Assembly (NCBI RefSeq): GCF_900236475.1 | Contig: NZ_LT963352.1 | Span: 7,179,001-7,243,000 of the forward strand | Reading direction: 5' to 3' | Length of the DNA: 64,000 bases | From: Streptomyces chartreusis NRRL 3882 | GTDB taxonomy: Bacteria > Actinomycetota > Actinomycetes > Streptomycetales > Streptomycetaceae | Shown here: piece after piece, positions 40,601 to 49,446 of the stretch | How positions within the stretch are numbered: position 1 is the stretch's first letter | Layout of the letters: each line of letters opens with the position of its first letter | Position numbers and translations under genes: made by a program | The notes under the pieces: model-generated | Told to the model about the DNA's origin: nothing | What the model saw: only the letters and a program-made list of their open reading frames with translations | The model's database searches: none

Positions 40601-43600
40601 ATGGCCTCGTTGCCACCGACCCCTTCCGACAGCCGGACCCGTGTGTCCGCCCTCCGAGAGGCCCTGGCCAGCCGTGTGGTCGTGGCCGACGGGGCCATGG
40701 GCACCATGCTCCAGGCGCAGGACCCGACGCTCGAGGACTTCGAGAATCTCGAAGGCTGTAACGAGATCCTCAACCTGACCCGGCCGGACATCGTCCGTTC
40801 CGTCCACGAGGCGTACTTCGCGGTCGGCGTCGACTGCGTCGAGACCAACACCTTCGGCGCCAACCACACGGCCGCGGCGGAGTACGAGATCTCCGACCGG
40901 GTGCACGAGCTGTCCGAGGCGGGTGCCCGGATCGCCCGCGAGGTGGCCGACGAGTACGCCGCCCGGGACGGCCGGCCGCGCTGGGTGCTCGGCTCGGTCG
41001 GCCCGGGGACCAAGCTGCCCACGCTCGGCCACGTCACCTACGGCACCATCCGCGACGGCTACCAGGCCAACGCCGAGGGCCTGCTCGCCGGCGGCGCGGA
41101 CGCGCTGCTGGTGGAGACCACCCAGGACCTGCTCCAGACGAAGGCCTCCGTCCTCGGCGCCCGCCGTGCCATGGAGGCCACCGGCGTCGAGGTGCCCCTG
41201 CTGTGCTCGATGGCCTTCGAGACCACGGGCACCATGCTGCTCGGCTCCGAGATCGGCGCGGCGCTGACCGCGCTGGAGCCCCTCGGCATCGACATGATCG
41301 GCCTGAACTGCTCCACCGGCCCGGCGGAGATGAGCGAGCACCTGCGCTATCTGACGCGACACTCGCGCATCCCGCTGCTGTGCATGCCGAACGCCGGCCT
41401 GCCGATCCTCACCAAGGACGGCGCCCACTTCCCGCTCGACCCCGAGGGCCTGGCCGACGCCCAGCAGAACTTCGTCCGGGACTACGGCCTGTCGCTGGTC
41501 GGCGGATGCTGCGGCACCACGCCGGAGCACCTGCGGCAGTTGGTGGAGCGCGTCCGGGACGTCACCCCGAGCGAGCGCAGCCCGCAGCCCGAGCCGGGCG
41601 CCGCCTCGCTCTACCAGAGCGTGCCGTTCCGGCAGGACACCTCCTACCTGGCCATCGGTGAGCGCACCAACGCCAACGGCTCGAAGAAGTTCCGCGAGGC
41701 CATGCTGGAGGGCCGCTGGGACGACTGCGTGGAGATGGCCCGCGAGCAGATCCGCGAGGGCGCGCACATGCTCGACCTGTGCGTGGACTACGTCGGCCGC
41801 GACGGCGTCGCCGACATGGAGGAGCTGGCCGGCCGCTTCGCCACCGCCTCCACGCTGCCGATCGTGCTGGACTCCACCGAGGTCGACGTGATCCGGGCCG
41901 GTCTGGAGAAGCTCGGCGGCCGGGCGGTGATCAACTCGGTGAACTACGAGGACGGCGCCGGCCCCGAGTCCCGCTTCGCCAAGGTCACCCAGCTCGCCAA
42001 GGAGCACGGCGCCGCCCTCATCGCGCTGACCATCGACGAGGAGGGCCAGGCCCGCACCGCCGAGAAGAAGGTCGAGATCGCCGAACGGCTCATCGACGAC
42101 CTGACCGGCAACTGGGGCATCCACGAGGAGGACATCCTCGTCGACTGCCTGACCTTCACCATCTGCACCGGTCAGGAGGAGTCCCGCAAGGACGGCATCG
42201 CCACCATCGAGGGCATCCGCGAGCTGAAGCGGCGCCACCCGAAGGTGCAGACCACGCTCGGCCTGTCCAACATCTCCTTCGGCCTCAACCCGGCCGCCCG
42301 TATCCTGCTCAACTCCGTCTTCCTGGACGAGTGCGTCAAGGCGGGCCTGGACTCGGCGATCGTGCACGCGTCGAAGATCCTTCCGATCGCCCGCTTCAGC
42401 GAGGAGGAGGTCCAGACGGCTCTGGACCTCATCTACGACCGCCGCGCCGAGGGCTACGACCCGCTGCAGAAGCTGATGCAGCTGTTCGAGGGCGCCACCG
42501 CCAAGTCCCTCAAGGCCGGCAAGGCCGAGGAACTGGCCGCCCTGCCGCTGGACGAGCGCCTCAAGCGGCGCATCATCGACGGCGAGCGCAACGGACTCGA
42601 AGCGGACCTGGACGAGGCCCTGCGGGAGCGGCCCGCGCTCGACATCGTCAACGAGACCCTGCTGGAGGGCATGAAGGTCGTCGGCGAGCTGTTCGGCTCC
42701 GGGCAGATGCAGCTGCCGTTCGTCCTGCAGTCCGCCGAGGTGATGAAGACGGCCGTCGCCCACCTCGAACCGCACATGGAGAAGACCGACGAGGCCGGCA
42801 AGGGCACCATCGTGCTCGCCACCGTGCGCGGCGACGTGCATGACATCGGCAAGAACCTCGTCGACATCATCCTGACCAACAACGGCTACAACGTCGTCAA
42901 CCTGGGCATCAAGCAGCCGGTCTCCGCGATCCTGGACGCCGCCGAGGAGCACAAGGCCGACGTCATCGGCATGTCCGGCCTCCTGGTCAAGTCCACCGTG
43001 ATCATGAAGGAGAACCTGGAGGAGCTGAACACCCGCGGCCTCGCCGCCCGCTTCCCGGTCATCCTCGGCGGGGCCGCCCTCACCCGCGCCTACGTCGAGC
43101 AGGACCTGCACGAGATCTACGAGGGCGAGGTCCGCTACGCCCGCGACGCCTTCGAGGGCCTGCGCCTGATGGACGCCCTGATCGGCGTCAAGCGGGGCGT
43201 GCCGGGCGCGAAGCTGCCCGAGCTGAGGCAGCGCCGCGTGCGGGCCACCGCCCCGGCCGCCGTCGAGGAGCGCCCCGAGGAGGGGCACGTCCGCTCCGAC
43301 GTCGCCACCGACAACCCCGTCCCCGAGCCGCCTTTCCGCGGCACCCGCGTGATCAAGGGCATCCAGCTCAAGGAGTACGCGAGCTGGCTCGACGAGGGCG
43401 CCCTGTTCAAGGGCCAGTGGGGCCTCAAGCAGGCCCGCACCGGCGAGGGCCCCTCCTACGAGGAACTCGTCGAGAGCGAGGGCCGGCCCCGGCTGCGCGG
43501 GCTGCTGGACAAGCTCCAGACGGAGAACCTGCTGGAGGCGGCCGTGGTCTACGGCTACTTCCCGTGCGTCTCCAAGGACGACGACCTGATCATCCTGGAC

Positions 43601-44113
43601 GAGCAGGGCAACGAGCGCACCCGCTTCACCTTCCCGCGCCAGCGCCGCGGCCGGCGCCTGTGCCTGGCCGACTTCTTCCGCCCGGAGGAGTCCGGCGAGA
43701 CGGACGTCGTGGGCCTCCAGGTCGTCACCGTCGGCTCGCGCATCGGCGAGGAGACCGCGCGGCTCTTCGAGGCCAACGCCTACCGCGACTACCTCGAACT
43801 GCACGGCCTGTCCGTGCAGCTGGCCGAGGCGCTCGCCGAGTACTGGCACGCGCGCGTGCGCTCCGAACTCGGCTTCGCGGGCGAGGACCCGGACGAGATG
43901 CAGGGCATGTTCGAGCTGAAGTACCGGGGCGCCCGCTTCTCCCTCGGCTACGGCGCCTGCCCCAACCTGGAGGACCGCGCGAAGATCGCCGACCTGCTCC
44001 AGCCGGAGCGCATCGGCGTCCACCTGTCCGAGGAGTTCCAGCTGCACCCCGAGCAGTCCACGGACGCCATCGTGATCCACCACCCGGAGGCCAAGTACTT
44101 CAACGCCCGCTGA
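40601..44113 (+). CDS. metH: cobalamin-dependent methionine synthase
   Basis: This 1170-residue modular enzyme transfers methyl from methyltetrahydrofolate via cobalamin to homocysteine. Domains in order: homocysteine-binding barrel (about 15-325) with zinc cysteines C237 (LNCSTG) and C303/C304 (GGCCGTT); folate-binding barrel (about 345-600, GERTNANGSKKF); cap and B12-binding domains (about 630-880); and AdoMet activation domain (about 910-1170, with RGRRLCLADFFRP and YRGARFSLGYGACPNLEDR). The B12 domain has the cobalt-ligating histidine H747 in RGDVHDIGKN. All modules are complete. GAGGGAG precedes ATG 40601 by about seven bases. Confidence 0.98.
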   Translation: MASLPPTPSDSRTRVSALREALASRVVVADGAMGTMLQAQDPTLEDFENLEGCNEILNLTRPDIVRSVHEAYFAVGVDCVETNTFGANHTAAAEYEISDRVHELSEAGARIAREVADEYAARDGRPRWVLGSVGPGTKLPTLGHVTYGTIRDGYQANAEGLLAGGADALLVETTQDLLQTKASVLGARRAMEATGVEVPLLCSMAFETTGTMLLGSEIGAALTALEPLGIDMIGLNCSTGPAEMSEHLRYLTRHSRIPLLCMPNAGLPILTKDGAHFPLDPEGLADAQQNFVRDYGLSLVGGCCGTTPEHLRQLVERVRDVTPSERSPQPEPGAASLYQSVPFRQDTSYLAIGERTNANGSKKFREAMLEGRWDDCVEMAREQIREGAHMLDLCVDYVGRDGVADMEELAGRFATASTLPIVLDSTEVDVIRAGLEKLGGRAVINSVNYEDGAGPESRFAKVTQLAKEHGAALIALTIDEEGQARTAEKKVEIAERLIDDLTGNWGIHEEDILVDCLTFTICTGQEESRKDGIATIEGIRELKRRHPKVQTTLGLSNISFGLNPAARILLNSVFLDECVKAGLDSAIVHASKILPIARFSEEEVQTALDLIYDRRAEGYDPLQKLMQLFEGATAKSLKAGKAEELAALPLDERLKRRIIDGERNGLEADLDEALRERPALDIVNETLLEGMKVVGELFGSGQMQLPFVLQSAEVMKTAVAHLEPHMEKTDEAGKGTIVLATVRGDVHDIGKNLVDIILTNNGYNVVNLGIKQPVSAILDAAEEHKADVIGMSGLLVKSTVIMKENLEELNTRGLAARFPVILGGAALTRAYVEQDLHEIYEGEVRYARDAFEGLRLMDALIGVKRGVPGAKLPELRQRRVRATAPAAVEERPEEGHVRSDVATDNPVPEPPFRGTRVIKGIQLKEYASWLDEGALFKGQWGLKQARTGEGPSYEELVESEGRPRLRGLLDKLQTENLLEAAVVYGYFPCVSKDDDLIILDEQGNERTRFTFPRQRRGRRLCLADFFRPEESGETDVVGLQVVTVGSRIGEETARLFEANAYRDYLELHGLSVQLAEALAEYWHARVRSELGFAGEDPDEMQGMFELKYRGARFSLGYGACPNLEDRAKIADLLQPERIGVHLSEEFQLHPEQSTDAIVIHHPEAKYFNAR

Positions 44114-44182
44114 GCCCCTCCCGGGCGCCCGGGCCAAAAGAAGCGTTTCGTCCGCGCACGACGTAGACTGGTCGGTCCACCG

Positions 44183-44212
44183 CAGGCCGGTTCCCTTCCG
44201 GGAACCGGCCTG
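44183..44212 (+). terminator. strong hairpin between metH and HAD gene
   Basis: CAGGCCGGTTCCC (44183-44195) and GGGAACCGGCCTG (44200-44212) form a perfect 13-base stem with a TTCC loop. A TAGACT -10 (44164-44169) lies just upstream and a full AAGGAGGT Shine-Dalgarno (44223-44230) just downstream. It may terminate metH or be the 5' leader hairpin of the next gene. Confidence 0.7.
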
Positions 44213-44236
44213 AACGTCCCTCAAGGAGGTACGTGG

Positions 44237-44938
44237 ATGACCAGTACGGTCCCCGCGCTCGGCACCCTTACGGCCGAAGGTTCAGCTCTGCAAGCCGTGC
44301 TGCTCGACATGGACGGCACCCTGGTGGACACGGAGGGCTTCTGGTGGGACGTCGAGGTCGAGGTCTTCGCCTCCCTCGGCCACATGCTCGACGAGTCCTG
44401 GCGCCATGTCGTGGTCGGCGGCCCCATGACCCGCAGCGCGGGGTTCCTGATCGAGGCCACCGGCGCGGACATCACCCTCGACGAGCTCACCGTGCTCCTC
44501 AACGACGGCTTCGAGGACCGCATCGGCCGTGCCCTGCCGCTGATGCCCGGAGCCGGCCGGCTGCTGGCCGAGCTGTACGAGTACGAGATCCCCACGGCCC
44601 TGGTCTCCGCCTCGCACCGGCGCATCATCGACCGGGTGCTGACCTCCCTGGGCGCCCACCACTTCAGCCTCACGGTGGCCGGTGACGAGGTGCCGCGCAC
44701 CAAGCCCCATCCCGACCCGTACCTGGCGGCCGCCGCCGGACTCGGCGTCGACCCCGCCCGGTGCGCCGTCATCGAGGACACCGCGACCGGAGTCGCCGCC
44801 GCCGAGGCCGCGGGCTGCCGGGTCGTGGCGGTGCCCTCCGTGGCCCCCATCGCACCGGCCTTGAGGCGCACGGTCGTCACGTCTCTCGAAGAGGTCGACC
44901 TGACATTTCTGCACGGCCTGATGACGGAAATGCGCTAG
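44237..44938 (+). CDS. HAD family hydrolase (beta-phosphoglucomutase/phosphatase-like)
   Basis: This 233-residue subclass I HAD enzyme has motif I LLDMDGTLVDTEGFW (nucleophile Asp near residue 24, general acid two residues on). Motif II is LVSASHR, motif III lysine is in PRTKPHPDPYL, and motif IV is CAVIEDTATGVAAAEAAGC. The cap is the four-helix type inserted after motif I. It hydrolyses or mutates a phosphorylated metabolite; substrate unknown. AAGGAGGT lies six bases before ATG 44237. A hairpin sits in its leader. In mycobacteria a HAD gene also neighbours metH, so the link is conserved. Confidence 0.92.
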   Translation: MTSTVPALGTLTAEGSALQAVLLDMDGTLVDTEGFWWDVEVEVFASLGHMLDESWRHVVVGGPMTRSAGFLIEATGADITLDELTVLLNDGFEDRIGRALPLMPGAGRLLAELYEYEIPTALVSASHRRIIDRVLTSLGAHHFSLTVAGDEVPRTKPHPDPYLAAAAGLGVDPARCAVIEDTATGVAAAEAAGCRVVAVPSVAPIAPALRRTVVTSLEEVDLTFLHGLMTEMR

Positions 44939-45347
44939 GTGTTCACCCAGCGTGCAGCGGTGTTAGGGCGGTAATTCCGAAGGTGAATTCGAAGTCCTCC
45001 GGATGACCGAATTCCCCTACCTTCGCACCCGTTTACGGGTGTGACGTTCCCCACGCGGTCCGGGGTCGACAGCAGGGCAGACGTGTGCTGTGCACCCCCT
45101 CCGGGGAGCCGTCGGCGTGCCTTTGTGTCCCGATTGGTGGGACGCTGCACCAAAGCTTCCACCATCGGGTTTTCGGTCTGTCCACGCCCGGTTCCGCAGC
45201 GTGATGGGCCCTCAACTCCGGTGGCTGCGAACCCTCCTGCCGGCCGCGACTAATCTCATTGCGAGAACATCGCCCCACCCCCGTGATCCGCTGCGCCACC
45301 CCTGCATGCCGGGTACACGGAGTCGACAGCTCTGGAGAAACTCGAGC
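44939..45347. other. 409-bp intergenic region with stem-loops
   Basis: An interrupted hairpin follows the HAD gene: CGAAGG-T-GAATTCG (44978-44991) against CGAATTC-N5-CCTTCG (45008-45025). Directly after is CACCCGT-TT-ACGGGTG (45026-45041). These are the likely terminator and perhaps a regulatory site. The remainder contains the promoter of the first solute-binding protein (not pinpointed). No credible ORF is present. Confidence 0.5.
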
Positions 45348-46952
45348 ATGAACCGCAAGACTTTGGTGCTGCCGGCCGTGATCGGCCTGCTCGCGCCGGT
45401 GCTCGCCGCCTGCGGCGGGTCCGACAGCGGGAGCGACAACGGCGACGCGATCGTCGTCGGCACCACGGACCGGTTCACCGCCTCGAAGGACGCCCCCGCG
45501 CCCCTCGACCCGGCGTACGCCTACGACGTCGGCACCTGGAACATCCTGCGCCAGACCGTGCAGACCCTGATGATCCAGCCGCGCGGTGAGGGCGAGCCGG
45601 TACCCGAGGCCGCCGAACGGTGCGGCTTCACCGACACCGGCAACGAGCGCTACGCCTGCACCCTGCGCGACGGCCTGAAGTTCGCGAACGGCGACCCCGT
45701 CACCGCGGCCGACGTCAAGTACTCCATCGACCGCGCCCGTTCCCTCAAGGCCGACAGCGGCGTGTTCGCGCTGCTGTCCACCATCGACACCGTCGAGACG
45801 CAGGGCGACCGCGAGGTCGTCTTCCACCTCAAGACCGCCGACGCGACCTTCCCGTACAAGCTGTCGACCCCGGTCGCCGGCATCGTCGACCCCGACGACT
45901 ACCCGAAGAACAAGCTGCGCGACGGCTTCGACATCCAGGGCTCCGGCCCGTACACCATGAAAGCCGACGTCGAGAACGGCCAGCTGGTCAAGGCCGAGTT
46001 CACCCGGAACTCCCGCTACAAGGGGAGCCTGAAGGTGAACAACGGCAAGGTCGAGATGGTCTCCTTCAAGGACGCCGACTCCATGGGCGAGGCCCTGAAC
46101 AAGGGCGACATCGACCTGATGACCCGTGCCATGTCGCCGGAGCAGATCCGCAAGCTCTCCGGTGACGCGGACACCGACATCGACCTCGTCGAGATGCCCG
46201 GCCTGGAGATCCGGTACCTGGGCTTCAACACCGACGCCCCGACCGTGAAGTCCAAGGCCGTACGCCAGGCGATGGCCCAGGTCGTCAACCGCAGCGAACT
46301 GGTCTCCAAGGTCTACGGCTCCCAGGCCGAGCCGCTGTACTCGCTCGTCCCCGCCAGCATCACCGGCCACTCCAACTCGTTCTTCAACAGGTACGGCGAC
46401 CCGAACGTCACCAAGGCCCGCGCCCTGCTGAACCAGGCGAACGTCACCACCCCGGTGAAGCTCACGCTGCACTACACGACCGACCACTACGGTCCGGCCA
46501 CCAAGCAGGAGTTCGAGGTCCTCCGCGACCAGCTGAACTCCAGCGGCCTGTTCGACGTCAGCATCAAGGGCACGCCGTGGGACGCCTTCCGCCCGGCCGA
46601 GAAGAAGGGCGAGTACGACGTCTACGGCATGGGCTGGTTCCCGGACTTCCCGGACGCCGACAACTTCCTCGCGCCGTTCCTGGACAAGGACAACACCCTC
46701 GGCTCGCCGTACGACAACAGGCGGATCCGCAACACCCTGATCCCGGAGTCCCGCCGGGAGGCGGACCGGCTGTCCGCCTCCACCAGCCTGACGGACATTC
46801 AGGACATCGTCGCCTCCGACGTGCCGGTGCTGCCGCTGTGGCAGGGCAAGCAGTACGTCGCCGCGCGCGACGACATCACGGGTACCGCGTACGCCCTCAA
46901 CTCCTCGTCGACGCTCCAGCTGTGGGAGCTCGGCCGGGGCGTGAGTGGCTGA
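45348..46952 (+). CDS. ABC transporter solute-binding lipoprotein (family 5), copy 1
   Basis: This 534-residue extracellular peptide/solute-binding protein has a lipoprotein signal (MNRKTLVLPAVIGLLAPVLAAC, lipobox LAAC with Cys at 22). Family 5 segments include LRDGLKFANGDPVTAADVKYSIDR, GSGPYTMK and AVRQAMAQVVNRSELV. The C-terminal GMGWFPDFPDADNFLAPF is shared with its neighbour. It likely delivers an oligopeptide or similar ligand to an ABC importer, but no permease or ATPase genes lie nearby. ATG 45348 is chosen because the signal peptide begins there. Confidence 0.94.
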   Translation: MNRKTLVLPAVIGLLAPVLAACGGSDSGSDNGDAIVVGTTDRFTASKDAPAPLDPAYAYDVGTWNILRQTVQTLMIQPRGEGEPVPEAAERCGFTDTGNERYACTLRDGLKFANGDPVTAADVKYSIDRARSLKADSGVFALLSTIDTVETQGDREVVFHLKTADATFPYKLSTPVAGIVDPDDYPKNKLRDGFDIQGSGPYTMKADVENGQLVKAEFTRNSRYKGSLKVNNGKVEMVSFKDADSMGEALNKGDIDLMTRAMSPEQIRKLSGDADTDIDLVEMPGLEIRYLGFNTDAPTVKSKAVRQAMAQVVNRSELVSKVYGSQAEPLYSLVPASITGHSNSFFNRYGDPNVTKARALLNQANVTTPVKLTLHYTTDHYGPATKQEFEVLRDQLNSSGLFDVSIKGTPWDAFRPAEKKGEYDVYGMGWFPDFPDADNFLAPFLDKDNTLGSPYDNRRIRNTLIPESRREADRLSASTSLTDIQDIVASDVPVLPLWQGKQYVAARDDITGTAYALNSSSTLQLWELGRGVSG

Positions 46953-46966
46953 CGGACCCAATGGAA

Positions 46967-46997
46967 CCCCGGGGGCCGGTGACCGCGGCCCCCGGGG
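46967..46997 (+). terminator. terminator between the two solute-binding genes
   Basis: CCCCGGGGGCCG (46967-46978) pairs perfectly with CGGCCCCCGGGG (46986-46997) around a 7-base loop. The two paralogues are therefore likely transcribed separately or with reduced readthrough. Confidence 0.8.
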
Positions 46998-47061
46998 AAC
47001 CGTGCCCCGGAGCCAGGGACATGCTCCGGGCGTTCTCGAGAACCGACGACAGGGCACACAC

Positions 47062-48645
47062 GTGAACATTCGCAACCAGTGGCCGGTCCTGCCCATCGTG
47101 GCGGGGCTCGCCTCCGGCCTGCTGACCGGCTGTGGCACGGAGACCGGAGACTCCGCGGGGGACGGCTCCAACGTCGTGGTGGGGATGTCCGACGACGTCC
47201 TGGCCACGGACCCGGCCTCCGGCTACGACCCCGGCTCCTGGCTGTTGTTCAACAACGTCTTCCAGTCGCTGCTCAGCTTCCCCAAGGGCGCCACGGAACC
47301 CCAGCCGGAGGCCGCCGAGAGCTGCGCCTTCAGCGACACGCAGACCACGGTCTACAAGTGCACGCTGAAGGACGGCCTCAAGTTCAGCAACGGTGACGAG
47401 CTCACCTCCGAGGACGTCAAGTTCTCCTTCGACCGCATGCTGAAGATCAACGACCCCGACGGGCCCGCGATCATGTTCCCCACGCTGGAGAAGGTCGAGA
47501 CGCCGGACGAGAAGACGGTCGTCTTCCGGCTCAACACGGCCGACGCCACCTTCCCGAGCAAGATCGCCTCCGGCGCCGGCTCCATCGTCGACCACCGCGA
47601 GTACGACGCGGACGGGCTGCGCGAGGACGGCAAGGCCGTCGGCTCCGGCCCCTACCAGCTCGACTCGATCGACGACGAGCAGGCCGTCTTCTCCGTCAAC
47701 GAGAACTACAAGGGCACCGCCGAGGTGAAGAACACCGGCGTGACGCTCAAGTTCTTCGACGGCGACCAGACCGCCCTGAAGCAGGCGATCCAGGCCGGGG
47801 ACGTCGACATCGCCTACCGCGGCCTGACCGCCGGCGACATCGCGGACATGGAGAAGGCCGACAACGGCACCGGCGTGGAGGTCGTTGAGGGCAGCAGCGC
47901 CGAGGTCCAGCACCTGGTGTTCAACATGAACGACCCGGTCGCCGGAAAGACCGGCGTGCGCAAGGCCATCGCCCACCTGCTCGACCGCGAAGCCCTCATC
48001 AAGGACGTCTACCAGGGCACCGCGACCCCGCTGTACTCGATCATCCCGGCGGGGATCGCCGGCCACAACACGGCCTTCTTCGACACCTACGGCGCCCGCC
48101 CCTCCAAGTCCAAGGCGGCCGAGGCGCTGCGCGCCGACGGCATCACCGGCAAGGTGAAGCTGACCCTGTGGTCGACGCCGTCCCGCTACGGCCCCGCCAC
48201 CGACCAGGAGCTGAACGCCATCGCCGGCCAGCTCAACGCCAGCGGCCTGTTCGACGCCGACGTCAAGTCCGTCCCCTTCGGCCAGTACGAGAAGGACATC
48301 GCCGCCGGCAAGTACGGCGTCTACGTGAAGGGCTGGGTGCCCGACTACCCGGACGCCGACAACTTCACGGCCCCGTTCTTCGGCAAGGGCAACGTGCTGG
48401 GCAACAACTACGACAACAGCACCATCACCGGCACGCTCATCCCGCGCACGGCCGCCCTGACCAACCGCGCCGGCACCGACAAGGAGTTCGGCGAGCTCCA
48501 GGACATCGTCGCCGACGAACTGCCGGTCCTGCCCGTGTGGCAGGCCAAGCAGTACGCGGTCGTCCGTGACGGCGTCTACGGACTGGAGTACTGCCTCGAC
48601 GCGTCCACCGTGTTCCGCTTCTGGGAGCTGAGCAAGGACGTCTGA
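47062..48645 (+). CDS. ABC transporter solute-binding lipoprotein (family 5), copy 2
   Basis: This 527-residue paralogue of the preceding gene has a lipobox LTGC (Cys near residue 24), LKDGLKFSNGDELTSEDVKFSFDR, VGSGPYQLDS, GVRKAIAHLLDREALI and KGWVPDYPDADNFTAPFFG. Segments such as RYGPATxQEx12-GLFD are nearly identical between the copies, while the ligand-pocket regions differ. GTG 47062 starts at the signal peptide; no clear Shine-Dalgarno precedes it. A long terminator follows. The transporter partner is not in the window. Confidence 0.93.
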   Translation: MNIRNQWPVLPIVAGLASGLLTGCGTETGDSAGDGSNVVVGMSDDVLATDPASGYDPGSWLLFNNVFQSLLSFPKGATEPQPEAAESCAFSDTQTTVYKCTLKDGLKFSNGDELTSEDVKFSFDRMLKINDPDGPAIMFPTLEKVETPDEKTVVFRLNTADATFPSKIASGAGSIVDHREYDADGLREDGKAVGSGPYQLDSIDDEQAVFSVNENYKGTAEVKNTGVTLKFFDGDQTALKQAIQAGDVDIAYRGLTAGDIADMEKADNGTGVEVVEGSSAEVQHLVFNMNDPVAGKTGVRKAIAHLLDREALIKDVYQGTATPLYSIIPAGIAGHNTAFFDTYGARPSKSKAAEALRADGITGKVKLTLWSTPSRYGPATDQELNAIAGQLNASGLFDADVKSVPFGQYEKDIAAGKYGVYVKGWVPDYPDADNFTAPFFGKGNVLGNNYDNSTITGTLIPRTAALTNRAGTDKEFGELQDIVADELPVLPVWQAKQYAVVRDGVYGLEYCLDASTVFRFWELSKDV

Positions 48646-48659
48646 CCCACCCGCGGGAA

Positions 48660-48694
48660 AGAGGGCGCCCCCTGCCGAGCAGGGGGCGCCCTCT
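48660..48694. terminator. bidirectional terminator after solute-binding gene
   Basis: A perfect 16-base stem (AGAGGGCGCCCCCTGC, 48660-48675; complement 48679-48694) with a 3-base loop sits between the convergent lipoprotein and response-regulator genes. Confidence 0.92.
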
Positions 48695-48720
48695 TCGTGT
48701 TCCGGGTGGTGGGGAGAGGC

Positions 48721-49392
48721 CTACTGCGCGCCGGGGCGCACCAGCCCGCTCTCGTACGCGTACACCGCGGCCTGCACGCGGTCGCGCAGGCCCAGCTTGG
48801 TGAGCACGTGCCCGACGTGCGTCTTGACGGTGGTCTCGCTGACGAACAGGTCCGCGGCGATCTCGGCGTTGGACAGCCCGCGCGCCACCAGCTTCAGCAC
48901 CTCGACCTCGCGGTCGGTGAGCGTGTGCAGCGTGTCCGGCACCGGCTCCTCGCCCGACGGCAGATGCGTGGCGTACTTGTCGAGCAGCCGCCTGGTGATG
49001 CTCGGCGCGAGCATCGCCTCGCCCGCGGCCACGACCCGGATCGCCTGCACCAGCTCGTTGGCCGGAGCGTCCTTCAGCAGGAAGCCGCTGGCACCGGCCC
49101 GCAGCGCCTCCACCACGTACTCGTCGAGGTCGAAGGTGGTCAGCACCAGGACCTTCGCCGGGCCGTCCCGCCCGGGACCGGTGATCTGCCGGGTCGCCTC
49201 CACACCGTCCATCCGCGGCATGCGGATGTCCATCAGGACCACATCGGGCTGCAGCGCCCGCACCTGGTCGAGCGCCTGGAGGCCGTCTCCGGCCTCGCCG
49301 ACGACCGCGAGGTCCTGCTCGGCCTCCAGGATCATCCGGAAGCCCGTGCGGAGCAGCGGCTGGTCGTCGACCAGTAGGACGCGGATGGCCAC
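48721..49392 (-). CDS. NarL/LuxR family response regulator, orphan
   Basis: This 223-residue two-component regulator has a receiver domain (LLVDDQPLLRTGFRMIL with acidic pocket, phospho-acceptor Asp in PDVVLMDIRMPRMDGVEA near residue 54, VLVLTTFDLDEYV, and Lys in GFLLKDAP). The LuxR-type DNA-binding domain is TDREVEVLKLVARGLSNAEI followed by SETTVKTHVGHVLTKL. No histidine kinase gene is adjacent: downstream is the convergent transporter gene, and upstream on the same strand is a nuclease. Its partner kinase must be elsewhere. Confidence 0.94.
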   Translation of the reverse strand: MAIRVLLVDDQPLLRTGFRMILEAEQDLAVVGEAGDGLQALDQVRALQPDVVLMDIRMPRMDGVEATRQITGPGRDGPAKVLVLTTFDLDEYVVEALRAGASGFLLKDAPANELVQAIRVVAAGEAMLAPSITRRLLDKYATHLPSGEEPVPDTLHTLTDREVEVLKLVARGLSNAEIAADLFVSETTVKTHVGHVLTKLGLRDRVQAAVYAYESGLVRPGAQ

Positions 49393-49446
49393 GTAAGTCT
49401 CCTTCGCTAGTCCGGCCCCATTCTGCCCTGCGCGAGGCCGCCGGAC

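Noticed and set aside
40508..44224. 1238-codon reverse-strand open frame opposite metH
   Set aside because: It mirrors metH exactly, has no domain, and has codon-position GC opposite to the pattern of real genes here.
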